DNA from: a virus
DNA: 64,000 bases
Strand: one strand, 5' to 3'
IMG/VR virus record: IMGVR_UViG_3300030098_004828
Location: 124,001 to 188,000 of that record
Below, in pieces: positions 22,231 through 32,135 of the stretch (positions are counted from its first letter, which is position 1; each line of letters starts with the position of its first letter). The notes beneath the pieces are model-generated. The model saw nothing but the letters and a program-made list of their open reading frames with translations. It searched no databases and was not told where the DNA came from. Both the position numbers and the translations under genes were made by a program.

Positions 22231-22515
22231 ATGTCAAAACAAAAAGTAACACCAATTGGTAAAAGATTATTAATTAAAATGGTTCCTATTGTAGAAGAAA
22301 CAGCTTCAGGAATTTATTTACCAGAATCTCAACAACAACAAAAACCACAAGGTTGGATTGTAGCAAAAGGTACTAGTGCTACAGATGAATTATCTGTTGG
22401 AGATTTTGTTGAATGGGAATTTATGGATACAAAAGGACATGAATATATACATGAAGGAGAAACTCATATAATACTATTTGATAATGCCATAAAGGTAAAA
22501 TTAGAGGATGTATAA
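22231..22515 (+). CDS. GroES-like co-chaperonin
   Basis: A 94-residue protein with the GroES/Cpn10 outline. PIGKRLLIKMVPIVEETASGIYLPES is the first strand plus the mobile loop (with Gly-Ile-Tyr-Leu where GroES has Gly-Ile-Val-Leu, which docks to GroEL). GWIVAKG, LSVGDFVEW and GETHIILFDNAIKVKL follow in the right order. It could replace host GroES for folding the large capsid protein, as T4 gp31 does. It lies immediately before TerL with an eight-base overlap. Confidence 0.84.
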   Translation: MSKQKVTPIGKRLLIKMVPIVEETASGIYLPESQQQQKPQGWIVAKGTSATDELSVGDFVEWEFMDTKGHEYIHEGETHIILFDNAIKVKLEDV

Positions 22516-24697
22516 AAAAATACCCACTTATAAAGATGGGAAGTGGGATCATAAAGAATTCAAAACCAAACAAGACTTTATTGATTTCCTTCTTACTATT
22601 TTCAAAGAACCAGGGCAGTATCAATTTGATGAAACTGCTCTGTTGTTCAATGAAGAAGCTAAAAAATTTAATTCTAAAGGATATTATTGTTCTAAACCTT
22701 TCAGATCAAAAGATTATATAAAATATTGGAATGATCAAAAAGAAAAGTGTAGAGAAGGTGTTATATATTATGGTGAAAAACATATATGGTATATAACAAG
22801 AGATTATTATATGTGGTTAAATTTTCTTCCTATTTTTGATAAAGAAGAAAGACATTATGGTTTTGCTAAAGTAAGAGATGCACAATATCACATGGCGTTA
22901 TATGAAATCTTAGCAGAATTACATCACAGACACGTAGCTATTCTTAAAAAACGTCAGATAGCTTCTTCTTATTTTCATATGGCAAAAGTTATAAATCAAT
23001 TTTGGTTTGAAGAAGGATCTATATGTAAAATAGGTGCATCACTTAAAGATTATATAAATGATAAAGGTTCATGGAAATTTTTAGAAGAATATAAAACATT
23101 CCTTAATGAACATACTGCTTGGTATAGACCAACTAATCCGGCAAAAGTATTATTATGGGAACAAAAAATAGAAGTAAGAGTTAATGATAGAAAAACACAT
23201 AAAGGTTTAATGTCAAAAATTCAAGGTGCTTCCTTTGAGAAAAATCCAACTACTGGTGTTGGTGGACCTTGTACTTACTTCTTTCATGAAGAGGCGGGTA
23301 TTGCCCCTAAAATGGATCAAACATTTGAGTATATTAGACCTGCAATGACATCAGGTATGATGACTACAGGTATGTTTATTGCTGCTGGTTCAGTGGGTGA
23401 TCTTGATCAATGTGAACCTTTAAAGCAAATGATATTAAATCCACAAGGAAATGATATATACGGTGTTGAAACTAATTTAATGGATGATAAAGGTACTATA
23501 GGTGTATGTGGTTTGTTTATTCCAGAACAATGGTCTATGCCTCCACATATAGATAAATATGGTAATTCATTAGTTGAACAAGCTTTAAAAGCTATAGAAG
23601 AAGAAAGAGCACAATGGAAAAAAGATCTTGCACCTGAACAATACCAATTACGTATATCACAAAAACCAATTGATATTGCAGAAGCATTTGCATATAGACA
23701 AGAAGCAGTTTTTCCACAAAGCATAATAACAAAACAAATAAAGAAAATAGAAGATAAAGAATATGCTTATGAGTTAATAAAATTAGAAAGAGATCAAGAT
23801 GGAATTAAACATAGCAGAACTAAAAAATTACCTATATCTAAATTTCCAGTAGATAAAAAAATGGAAGATAAAACAGGATCTATAGTTGTATGGGAAAGAC
23901 CTGCTAAAAATCCTACATTTAGTATGTATTATGCATCTATTGACCCTGTATCAGAAGGTAAAACAACTACATCAGATTCTTTATGTAGTATATTTGTTTA
24001 TAAGAATCCTATTGAAGTAACAAAACAAACATCTGAAGGTTTAGAGCATTATACGGAAAGAGATAAAATTGTTGCTGCATGGTGTGGTAGATTTGATGAT
24101 ATAAATAAAACACATGAAAGACTTGAACTTATAATAGAATGGTATAATGCTTGGACATTAGTTGAGAATAATATATCTCTTTTTATTCAACATATGATTG
24201 CTAAAAGAAAACAAAAGTATTTAGTACCTAAACAACAAATAGTATTCTTAAAAGATCTTGGATCTAATCAAAATGTATTTCAAGAATATGGTTGGAAAAA
24301 TACAGGAACACTATTTAAAAATCATCTTATATCTTATGCAATTGAATTTGTAAGAGAAGAAATAGATCAAGAGTTTGATGAGAGTGGAGAAGTTGTATCA
24401 TCCATGCTTGGAGTAGAAAGAATTCCAGATAAAATGTTACTTACAGAAATGCTTCAATACTTTCCTGGATTAAATGTGGATAGGTTAGTTGCATTTTCTG
24501 CATTGATAGCATTTGCAAAGCTACAACAAGCTAATAGAGGTTATATTAAGCGTCTAGATAAAGATAAGTCTCTAGATAACTTGGATAACTCACAAAAAAT
24601 GTATAAATTATCTAGTAGGCCTTTTAAAAATTTAGGCAGAAGTAAAAAAGCTTTTGGTAAGGGTTTTAAGAAGTCTCCATATAAAAACTTAAAGTGA
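22508..24697 (+). CDS. terL: Terminase large subunit
   Basis: A 729-residue terminase ATPase-nuclease, the motor that pumps DNA into the head. HVAILKKRQIASSYF (about 143-156) is the variant Walker A region seen in crAss-like enzymes. CTYFFHEEAG (255-264) is the Walker B strand with its catalytic Glu pair. FIAAGSVGDLDQ is motif III. MYYASIDPVSEG carries Asp479 of the RNase H-like nuclease, and FLKDLGSNQN follows near 580. The C-terminus is basic. It is longer than most TerL proteins, but similar to crAss-like ones. Confidence 0.88.
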   Translation: MYKKIPTYKDGKWDHKEFKTKQDFIDFLLTIFKEPGQYQFDETALLFNEEAKKFNSKGYYCSKPFRSKDYIKYWNDQKEKCREGVIYYGEKHIWYITRDYYMWLNFLPIFDKEERHYGFAKVRDAQYHMALYEILAELHHRHVAILKKRQIASSYFHMAKVINQFWFEEGSICKIGASLKDYINDKGSWKFLEEYKTFLNEHTAWYRPTNPAKVLLWEQKIEVRVNDRKTHKGLMSKIQGASFEKNPTTGVGGPCTYFFHEEAGIAPKMDQTFEYIRPAMTSGMMTTGMFIAAGSVGDLDQCEPLKQMILNPQGNDIYGVETNLMDDKGTIGVCGLFIPEQWSMPPHIDKYGNSLVEQALKAIEEERAQWKKDLAPEQYQLRISQKPIDIAEAFAYRQEAVFPQSIITKQIKKIEDKEYAYELIKLERDQDGIKHSRTKKLPISKFPVDKKMEDKTGSIVVWERPAKNPTFSMYYASIDPVSEGKTTTSDSLCSIFVYKNPIEVTKQTSEGLEHYTERDKIVAAWCGRFDDINKTHERLELIIEWYNAWTLVENNISLFIQHMIAKRKQKYLVPKQQIVFLKDLGSNQNVFQEYGWKNTGTLFKNHLISYAIEFVREEIDQEFDESGEVVSSMLGVERIPDKMLLTEMLQYFPGLNVDRLVAFSALIAFAKLQQANRGYIKRLDKDKSLDNLDNSQKMYKLSSRPFKNLGRSKKAFGKGFKKSPYKNLK

Positions 24698-24798
24698 TGA
24701 ATAAATATTGGACAACTACATCAACAGGACTAAATACTGAATGGACTACATCTTCTTCATATGAAAATATCTCCATAAACTACTTAATTAAAAAATAA
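24697..24798 (+). CDS. 33-residue protein between TerL and portal
   Basis: The ATG overlaps the TerL stop (TGATG) and the frame ends three bases before the portal start. It reads MNKYWTTTSTGLNTEWTTSS and on, rich in Thr, Ser, Trp and Tyr, with no charge cluster. Tight packing suggests it is translated. The role is unknown. Confidence 0.48.
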   Translation: MNKYWTTTSTGLNTEWTTSSSYENISINYLIKK

Positions 24799-24801
24799 TA
24801 T

Positions 24802-27576
24802 ATGAGGGTACTTAACGCCTTACAATTAAAAAAGGGAGCAAAAGCTGATAGTAAAGGATATCCTACTAGTTCCAGTTTAACTCAACCTATGCAATTTTTA
24901 CCAGCTAAAGATAAAGATAAGGATTGGGCTGCGTGGAATTTAGATTGGTTAGAATTGCAAGGAATACAGTATTTAAGGAAGACTGCTAGAAAAATGCTCA
25001 AAAATTATAAGCTAGCTAAAGGTATTATTGATAAAACTGATTATGTAGTTGAAGAAGATAATGATTATAAAGATTTAATGGATATTTTAACTAAAGAAGA
25101 TTCTTCTGCTTTAGAGCTTAAATTTTATCCTATCATTCCTAACGTTGTTAATGTACTATGTGGTGAATTCTCTAAAAGAAATGCAAAAGTTCAGTTTAGA
25201 GCAGTAGATGATTTATCATATAATGAAATGCTTGAAAAGAAAAGATCATTAGTTGAAGAAAATTTATTAGCAGATGCTCAAGCAAAAATGACCATGCAAA
25301 TGATTGAAATGGGTATGGATCCTGAGTCAGAAGAAGCTAAACAGCAAATATCAAAAGATAAGTTAAAAACACTTCCTGAAATAGAAAGTTTTTTTGCAAA
25401 AGATTATAGAAGTTTAGTAGAAGAATGGGCATCACATCAATTAGTAGTAGATCAAGAAAGATTTAAAATGCATGAGCTTGAAGAAAGAGCTTTTAGAGAT
25501 ATGCTTATTGTTGATAGAGAATTTTGGCATTTTAAAATGACTGAAGATGATTATGATGTTGAACTATGGAACCCAGTACTAACGTTCTATCAAAAATCTC
25601 CAGATACAAGATATATATCTGATTCAAATTATGTTGGTAAACTTGAGATGATGACTGTTGCAGATGTTATAGATGCATATGGATATTTAATGGATGAAAA
25701 ACAATTAAGATCTCTTCAAAATATATATCCTGCAAAATCTTCTATGTATCAAGTAGGTGGTCATCAAAATGATGGTTCTTATTATGATCCTACTAGATCT
25801 CATAAATGGAACACAGATATGCCTTCATTACAATATAGACAATTTGTTAGTAATTGGCAAAGAGGTCCTATGCAAGGTAATGATGTAGTTAATTGGATAC
25901 TAAATGAAGGAGAAGATGTATATAATTGGGGTGAAGGAGAAATGATGAGAGTTGCAACAGTATATTGGAAAACACAAAGAAAATTAGGACATTTAACAAG
26001 AGTTGATGAAACAGGTGATGTAACACAAAAAGTAGTTGATGAATCATTTAAATTAACTGAAAAACCTGTATATAATACAACTTTATTTAAACAAAAAACA
26101 AAAGATAATCTTGCTTTTGGAGAACATGTAGATTGGATATGGATTAATGAAGTATGGGGTGGTGTTAAAATTGGACCTAATTTACCAGCTACATGGAGAC
26201 AAGGATCAACAGAATTAAATCCTATATATCTTGGTATAAATAGAAAAGAACCAGGTAGATTAGAATTTCAATTTAAAGGAGATAATAATTTATATGGATG
26301 TAAATTACCTGTAGAAGGTAGAGTATTTTCAGATAGAAATACCAGATCAACATCTCTTGTTGATTTAATGAAATCATATCAAGTTGGTTATAATATGGTT
26401 AACAATCAAATTGCAGATATACTTGTAGATGAACTTGGAACTGTAATTATGTTTGATCAAAATTCATTACCGCGTCATTCAATGGGAGAAGATTGGGGTA
26501 AGAATAATATGGCAAAAGCATATGTAGCAATGAAGGATTTTGGTATGCTACCTTTAGATACTTCTATTACTAATACAGAAAATGCTACAAACTTTAATCA
26601 TTATCAAACTTTAAATTTAGAACAAACAAATAGATTAATGAGTAGAATTCAATTAGCAACTCATTTTAAACAACAAGCTTTTGAAACTATTGGTATTAAT
26701 ATGCAAAGAATGGGACAACCTATAGCACAACAAACAGCTACAGGTGTTACACAAGCTATGAATCAATCATATTCACAAACTGAAATGTATTTTGTACAAC
26801 ATTCAGATCATCTTATGCCTAGAGTACATCAAATGAGAACTGATCTTTCACAGTATTATCATAGTAAAAAACCAAGCGTTAGATTAAATTATATGTCAAG
26901 TGAAGCAGAAAAAGTTAATTTCACTATTAATGGAACTGATCTTTTAATGAGAGAATTTAATATTTTTTGTACAACTAGAACAAATCATAAAGCTATTTTA
27001 GATCAATTAAAACAATTAGCAATGAGTAATAATACAACAGGTGCTAGTATTTTTGATCTTGGTAATCTTATTAAAGCTGATTCAATTGCTGAAGTTTCTC
27101 ACATACTTAAAGAAGCTGAAACTAAACAAATGCAACAACAACAAGCTCAGCAAGAATCTCAACAAAAAATGCAAGAACAAAAACTTGCTGCTGAAAAACA
27201 AGAAAAAGATGCACAAAGAGCATTTGAAGTTGAAGAATCAGAGAAAGAAAGACAAAAAGATCTTATGGTTGCTGAAATACGTGCTTCAGGATATGGTGCA
27301 CAAACAGATGTTGATCAAAATCAACAAAGTGATTTTAGAGATCATATGAAAGATATGCAACAAAGAGAGCAATATCAAGATCAAATGGATTTTAAAAGAA
27401 CTCAAGCAGGTGTGAAGAATTCTATGGACCGTCAAAAAATGGATATGGAAAGGCAGAAGATGAATACACAGCGTGCAGTAGCAGAAAATAACTTAAAAAT
27501 TGCTAAAGAAAATAAAAATAGATTTGATGCTCCAAAGCAGAAAGAACCAAAAGCAGGAAAGAAAAAGAAGACTTAG
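24802..27576 (+). CDS. Portal protein
   Basis: A 924-residue protein in the portal position after TerL. The N-terminal half (WNLDWLELQGIQYLRKTARKMLKNYKLAKGIIDKTDYVVEED; IPNVVNVLCGEFSKRNAKVQFRAVDD) and the middle (FWHFKMTEDDYDVELWNPVLTFYQKSPDTRYISDSNYVG) match the portal of crAss-like phages as I recall it. LLMREFNIFCTTRTNHKAILDQLKQLAMS lies before a long Gln/Lys/Glu-rich coiled coil (from about 770). That tail is likely disordered or inside the head. The portal ring is where DNA enters and the tail attaches. Confidence 0.85.
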   Translation: MRVLNALQLKKGAKADSKGYPTSSSLTQPMQFLPAKDKDKDWAAWNLDWLELQGIQYLRKTARKMLKNYKLAKGIIDKTDYVVEEDNDYKDLMDILTKEDSSALELKFYPIIPNVVNVLCGEFSKRNAKVQFRAVDDLSYNEMLEKKRSLVEENLLADAQAKMTMQMIEMGMDPESEEAKQQISKDKLKTLPEIESFFAKDYRSLVEEWASHQLVVDQERFKMHELEERAFRDMLIVDREFWHFKMTEDDYDVELWNPVLTFYQKSPDTRYISDSNYVGKLEMMTVADVIDAYGYLMDEKQLRSLQNIYPAKSSMYQVGGHQNDGSYYDPTRSHKWNTDMPSLQYRQFVSNWQRGPMQGNDVVNWILNEGEDVYNWGEGEMMRVATVYWKTQRKLGHLTRVDETGDVTQKVVDESFKLTEKPVYNTTLFKQKTKDNLAFGEHVDWIWINEVWGGVKIGPNLPATWRQGSTELNPIYLGINRKEPGRLEFQFKGDNNLYGCKLPVEGRVFSDRNTRSTSLVDLMKSYQVGYNMVNNQIADILVDELGTVIMFDQNSLPRHSMGEDWGKNNMAKAYVAMKDFGMLPLDTSITNTENATNFNHYQTLNLEQTNRLMSRIQLATHFKQQAFETIGINMQRMGQPIAQQTATGVTQAMNQSYSQTEMYFVQHSDHLMPRVHQMRTDLSQYYHSKKPSVRLNYMSSEAEKVNFTINGTDLLMREFNIFCTTRTNHKAILDQLKQLAMSNNTTGASIFDLGNLIKADSIAEVSHILKEAETKQMQQQQAQQESQQKMQEQKLAAEKQEKDAQRAFEVEESEKERQKDLMVAEIRASGYGAQTDVDQNQQSDFRDHMKDMQQREQYQDQMDFKRTQAGVKNSMDRQKMDMERQKMNTQRAVAENNLKIAKENKNRFDAPKQKEPKAGKKKKT

Positions 27577-27634
27577 CTATATACTATCAAAAATATTTTC
27601 ATTTGAAAAAATTTTTAAGGTTTAATGCTAAAAC

Positions 27635-27655
27635 TTTCGTATATTATATATATAA
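27635..27655 (+). promoter_or_regulatory. Late-type promoter box before scaffold gene
   Basis: TTTCGTATATTATATATATAA stands 22 bases before the ATG at 27677. It differs from the window consensus only at the fourth base and the last. The gap between portal and scaffold is therefore a probable internal transcription start. Confidence 0.55.
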
Positions 27656-27676
27656 CCATTAAAAACCAAAATAATT

Positions 27677-28969
27677 ATGGCTGATAAAGAAACCAAAACA
27701 GTTGAAGAAACAAAAGTTGAACAAGTAGATGTCAACCTTGATGAAATATTTAACGCAGCTCCTGGAGGTGAATCAGTAACATTACCTGAAGGAGAAAAAG
27801 AGAAACCAAATTTTTTTAGTAGAAAGAAAGTTGATACTTCCTTTTTAGATCCAGATGCAAAAAAAGAAGAGAAAGTAGAAGAAGAAAAAAAAGAAGAGGA
27901 TAATAAAGAAGAAAAAGAAGAAGTAAAAGAAGCTACTAAAGAAGAAAAACCTAAAGAAAAAGTTAATGTTGATGAAATCTTAGGTCTTAATGAAGAAAAA
28001 TCAACAGAAGAAGAAACAACTACCGTTAAAAAAGGTAGAAAGCCAATAGAAGGAATAGGAGATGTCTTTAGTAAATTAATTAAAGAAGATAAAATAGTTC
28101 CTTTTGATGATGATAAACCGCTTGATGAATATACTCCTAAAGATTGGGAGGAATTAATTCAAGCTAATTTAGAGGAGAAAGCAAATGAAGCTAGACGTGA
28201 GACTCCTCAAAAGTTCTTTGAAAGTTTGCCTGAAGAACTCCAAATTGCAGCTAGATATGTTGCAGATGGAGGAACTGATCTTAAAGGATTATTTGGTGCT
28301 CTAGCAACTGTAGAAGAGACTAGAGAACTTGATGTAAAGAATTCATCTGATCAAAGAAAAATTATAACTGAATACTTAACTGCCACTGGATATGGTAATG
28401 AACAAGAGATTCAGGAAGAAATAGAAGTTTGGGAAGATTTAGGAAAGCTTGAAAAACAAGCTAATAAGTTTAAACCAAAATTAGATAAGATGCAAGAAAA
28501 AGTTGTTGCAAGAAGATTAAAAGAACAAGAGATGAAAAAGAAACAACAACAACAAGCATCAGAAAATTATATGAAAAGTGTATATGAAACACTTAAAGAT
28601 GGTAAGATTGGAGAAACAAAAATAGATAGAAAGACGCAATCATTATTATATAATGGTTTAGTTAACCCAAGTTATCCATCTATAAACGGAAAAAATACTA
28701 ATTTGTTGGGACATCTTTTAGAGAAATACCAATTTGTAGAACCAAATTATGATATAATAACTGAAGCATTATGGTTACTTGCTGATCCAAAAGGATATAA
28801 ATCACAATTAGTAAAGCAGGGAGAAAATAAAGCAGTTGAACAAACAGTGAGAAAGCTTAAAACTGCACAAGCAAGTAAAACAACTTCAGCAAGCGGTGTA
28901 CAAAAAGAAGAAACAACAACGGCAAAAAGAAAATTGCCGAGACAAAGAAATATATTTAAAAGGTTTTAA
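27677..28969 (+). CDS. Probable capsid scaffolding protein
   Basis: A 430-residue, highly charged protein between portal and major capsid genes, the usual scaffold slot. Residues 1-120 are an acidic Glu/Lys low-complexity segment. A more ordered helical part follows (KPLDEYTPKDWEELIQANLEEKANEARRETPQKFFESLPEELQIAARYVADGG), then a coiled coil (GKLEKQANKFKPKLDKMQEKVVARRLKEQEMKKK). The C-terminus is basic (AKRKLPRQRNIFKRF), a common capsid-binding feature of scaffolds. The assignment rests on composition and position. Confidence 0.72.
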   Translation: MADKETKTVEETKVEQVDVNLDEIFNAAPGGESVTLPEGEKEKPNFFSRKKVDTSFLDPDAKKEEKVEEEKKEEDNKEEKEEVKEATKEEKPKEKVNVDEILGLNEEKSTEEETTTVKKGRKPIEGIGDVFSKLIKEDKIVPFDDDKPLDEYTPKDWEELIQANLEEKANEARRETPQKFFESLPEELQIAARYVADGGTDLKGLFGALATVEETRELDVKNSSDQRKIITEYLTATGYGNEQEIQEEIEVWEDLGKLEKQANKFKPKLDKMQEKVVARRLKEQEMKKKQQQQASENYMKSVYETLKDGKIGETKIDRKTQSLLYNGLVNPSYPSINGKNTNLLGHLLEKYQFVEPNYDIITEALWLLADPKGYKSQLVKQGENKAVEQTVRKLKTAQASKTTSASGVQKEETTTAKRKLPRQRNIFKRF

Positions 28970-29014
28970 TATATAGTTTAATTAATGTTTAACAAATAAA
29001 AATGAATTTCAATT

Positions 29015-30637
29015 ATGGCAACTCCAGTTTTAAATAACGGGCTGTTTCTCAGGGATACAAACTATAATGCTAGTTCCCATGTTGATTCTTATCACTTAAC
29101 CCAAATGCTTGGTTCTTCGGAACCTATGGATATGGGGCCAATTGATATTTGGGCTATGGCTCAAAAGGTAGAAATGCCTCTATATCAATTAGCATCATTT
29201 GGTGGAAAGAATACAATCATGGTGGATAATGCACGTGGTGAGTATAAATGGCAAACAGCTGTCAATCAAGATTTGCCTTACATTATGGTGGACCACAATG
29301 GTGGTACAGCAGTAGGGTTAGATGGTACAACATTTGGACTTCTCTTCAATAAAAGAGAGTTTGGACATGGTGACATCATTACTTATGACAAATATAATGG
29401 TATAGAAATTTACATTACTGCGGATGAAATAGTTCCAATGGGTGGTGGATGGCTTTACCAATGTCAATTAGTAAATAATAATAGTGCAGCTTCTTTAGCA
29501 GCTTCTTACCAAACAATTGGTACTAAGTACTTTAGAAAAGGTTCTGCACGTGGTGAATATGGTGAAAGATTTTCAGATCTTACAACTCAAACAGGTTTCA
29601 GAGAATTCTACAACTTTGTAGGAGGAGCTGAAGCACACGTTCATTATTCTATTTCTTCTAGAGCAGACTTAATGCTTAAAGGAGGAATGAATGCTGACGG
29701 GTCTATTCCTGTTACTGAGATTTGGAGAACTTTTGATCCTAATGTTAATCCATCTGTAACTTCACTTGAAAGTATGGTAGAAATAATGGGAGCAGACTAT
29801 GTAAGACGAGCATTTGATAATGGCGAGCTTAGTAGAACGTTCTTAACTAATATGGAAGCAGCACATCTTTCTAAGATTGCTATGGACATAGAGACATACT
29901 TAATGTGGGGACACGGAGGTAGAGTTAAGCAAGATGGACCAGATGATATTAGATTATCTGTTGGTCTTTGGAAGCAATTAGATAACTCATTTAAGCGTGT
30001 ATATAATAAAGGAAACTTTAGCTTAGACATGTTCAAAAATGAATTATATAACTTCTACCAAGGTAAAGTTGAATTAAATGGCCCAGATCCTCAACGTACA
30101 CTAGTTATCCAAACGGGTATTGGTGGTATGAAGATGATCAATAAAGCTATTTCATCTGAAGTTAATGGTTTAGGTGGTCAATATATTATTAATGCGGAAA
30201 CAAAAGGAATTGTTAGTGGTAACAATCCAATGGATCTAGGATTTGGTTATGCATATACTTCATTTGTAATACCATTCTTAGCAAACTGTCAGTTCGTTCT
30301 GAATCCTGCATTTGATAATTTACATACTAATGATATTGAGAATCCATTAGTAGATGGACGTCCATTAAGTTCTTATTCATTTATAATCTTTGATGTAACT
30401 GATGAAGGTAATGACAACATTCACTTGTTGAAACTTTCATGGGATAATCAATTGAAATGGTTCTACCAAAATGGAACTATGGATTATATGGGAAGAACTC
30501 AAGGATTCCAATCTTCTGGAAACTTCAATGGCTATAGAGTTTATATGACTCAAACCATGCCGGCAATATGGGTGAAAGACCCTACCAAGGTATTGAAAAT
30601 AGTTATGAAGAATCCAATTACGGGTGGTTCATTCTAA
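29015..30637 (+). CDS. Major capsid protein
   Basis: A 540-residue protein in the position of the capsid gene, with its own strong terminator. It begins MATPVLNNGLFLRDTNYNASSHVDSYHLTQMLGSSEPMDMGPIDIW. GGKNTIMVDNARGEYKWQ and IETYLMWGHGGRVKQDGP follow, with a long strand-rich remainder. I recall this layout for HK97-fold capsid proteins of Bacteroidetes phages including crAss-like ones. No cleavage site is obvious, so a prodomain is not expected. Head assembly would involve the scaffold upstream and perhaps the GroES-like protein. Confidence 0.82.
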   Translation: MATPVLNNGLFLRDTNYNASSHVDSYHLTQMLGSSEPMDMGPIDIWAMAQKVEMPLYQLASFGGKNTIMVDNARGEYKWQTAVNQDLPYIMVDHNGGTAVGLDGTTFGLLFNKREFGHGDIITYDKYNGIEIYITADEIVPMGGGWLYQCQLVNNNSAASLAASYQTIGTKYFRKGSARGEYGERFSDLTTQTGFREFYNFVGGAEAHVHYSISSRADLMLKGGMNADGSIPVTEIWRTFDPNVNPSVTSLESMVEIMGADYVRRAFDNGELSRTFLTNMEAAHLSKIAMDIETYLMWGHGGRVKQDGPDDIRLSVGLWKQLDNSFKRVYNKGNFSLDMFKNELYNFYQGKVELNGPDPQRTLVIQTGIGGMKMINKAISSEVNGLGGQYIINAETKGIVSGNNPMDLGFGYAYTSFVIPFLANCQFVLNPAFDNLHTNDIENPLVDGRPLSSYSFIIFDVTDEGNDNIHLLKLSWDNQLKWFYQNGTMDYMGRTQGFQSSGNFNGYRVYMTQTMPAIWVKDPTKVLKIVMKNPITGGSF

Positions 30638-30651
30638 TATCTAATTTTTTT

Positions 30652-30680
30652 GAAAGGGGGATCTTAGGATCCCTCTTTTA
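30652..30680 (+). terminator. Terminator after the capsid gene
   Basis: GAAAGGGGGATC (30652-30663) and GATCCCTCTTT (30668-30678) form a strong stem with a TTAG loop. It is followed by TTAAATTTT. It should cap most capsid transcripts. Confidence 0.8.
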
Positions 30681-30720
30681 AATTTTAATAAACTAATAAT
30701 AATTAAAAAAACCTTTTAAA

Positions 30721-31830
30721 ATGGCAAAGAAAAAAACTAAAAAAGAAGAATCTGTAGTAGAAAATACTTCAGTTATTGAAGAAAAATTTGTTGAAACATT
30801 AGAAAAACCTAGTGTACAACAAGTAGATAATACAACATTTAAAGATCTGAATCAACAAAAAGATCAGACTATTGCAATACGTCCTTATTTTAATCCTGAT
30901 ATAGAAAATATGGGATTAGAAAAATATAGAATGAATCTTTATGATGGTGTATATCATGAAGAGCAATTAACATGTTTAGAAATTAATGGTGTAAAGAGAT
31001 ATGTTACAGGATTAAATGAATTTGCTCCTGAAGTAAAAGTTCTTCCACCAGAATTAAGAAAAGAAAAAATAAAAGAAATAAGAAGAGTAGTAACTCAATT
31101 AGAAGCAGAGTTAGCTCAAAATATATTGGATCCAGAAGCTCCTGATTTTTGGAATAAAGTTAAATTACTTAAACCTGATAATGATGCATTATGGTCTAAG
31201 TTAACTATAAGAGCAGGTAATGAACCTCTTTATCTTGATCCAAAAGTAGATCCTTATGATCTAATAAAATTATATGCTATTGAAGCTGGTGGTTTTTCAA
31301 TAGTTGCTAGAAATTTAAATGAAGCTAAAACAGATGAAAAAATAAAGTTTTATTTAGATAAAGCTAGAGATACTGCAAGTACTAGAGCAAGTATTACTAA
31401 ATTAAGAAATAAAGCTTTAGGATCATTACAAAGCATGTATGATACTAATGCTACTAAATTATTTTATGTTACTAAGCTTATAGATAATATTAGTACACAA
31501 TATAAAAAGTCAACACCAAATGATATTATGTATTCTATGTTAGATGAATATATATATGGAACAGGTGGAGAAAGAAGTGCTAGAAAATGTGCAGAAAGAT
31601 TTTTAGAAATTGCTAGACATGATTTAGGAACACTTAAAGTTTTAACTGTAATGAAAGATGCTACAGAAATGAAACTTTTAAAAAGCCAAAGAGGAGAAAT
31701 TGTAGATGTTGCAACTGGTTTTAAATTAGGTAAAACTAAAGAAGCAGTTTATTCATCTTTAATTGATCCTTTAAATGAAGATATATTAAGGGATTTAATA
31801 GATAAAGTTGAAGAATATTGGAATAGATAA
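30721..31830 (+). CDS. Virion-assembly protein, unknown role
   Basis: A 369-residue helical protein. The N-terminus is Lys-rich (MAKKKTKKEESVVENTSV). The middle contains GVKRYVTGLNEFAPEVKVLPPELRKEKIKEIRRVVTQLEAELAQ and FWNKVKLLKPDNDALWSKLTIRAGNEPLYLDPKVDPYDLIKLYAIEAGG. It ends in a long helical domain. I recall relatives directly behind the capsid gene in crAss-like and other large Bacteroidetes phages. It probably belongs to the head or head-tail interface. Its stop overlaps the next start by one base. Confidence 0.68.
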   Translation: MAKKKTKKEESVVENTSVIEEKFVETLEKPSVQQVDNTTFKDLNQQKDQTIAIRPYFNPDIENMGLEKYRMNLYDGVYHEEQLTCLEINGVKRYVTGLNEFAPEVKVLPPELRKEKIKEIRRVVTQLEAELAQNILDPEAPDFWNKVKLLKPDNDALWSKLTIRAGNEPLYLDPKVDPYDLIKLYAIEAGGFSIVARNLNEAKTDEKIKFYLDKARDTASTRASITKLRNKALGSLQSMYDTNATKLFYVTKLIDNISTQYKKSTPNDIMYSMLDEYIYGTGGERSARKCAERFLEIARHDLGTLKVLTVMKDATEMKLLKSQRGEIVDVATGFKLGKTKEAVYSSLIDPLNEDILRDLIDKVEEYWNR

Positions 31831-32135
31831 TGTGGTTTAAAGCTAAAATTAGTGCAACAGATATATATCTTGCTAGAGCAGATAAACATATACTTATTAA
31901 TACAATAGGTACAAATGTTGTAAATTTAGTTTTTGAAGTAGATCAGAAGTCACAGTTAGTTATAACGCTAACTGTGAATGCTGGTAAAGAAGAAGAAGTT
32001 TTACAATGTATTAATAATACTACAGCTAAAATGAATGTTATTAATGATCCTTTTATTATGTTAATGGATAAAGTTACAGGTTATAAAATCTGTCCTGATA
32101 TTACAGATATAGCAATAAGTAAAAGAGAAATATAA
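31830..32135 (+). CDS. Small conserved hypothetical protein
   Basis: A 101-residue protein of alternating strands (MWFKAKISATDIYLARADKHILIN; VVNLVFEVDQKSQLVITLTVNAGKEEEVLQCIN). The compact alpha-beta pattern suggests a single small domain. It shares start and stop bases with both neighbours, so it belongs to the same transcript as the connector-type genes. No family is recognised. Confidence 0.62.
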   Translation: MWFKAKISATDIYLARADKHILINTIGTNVVNLVFEVDQKSQLVITLTVNAGKEEEVLQCINNTTAKMNVINDPFIMLMDKVTGYKICPDITDIAISKREI

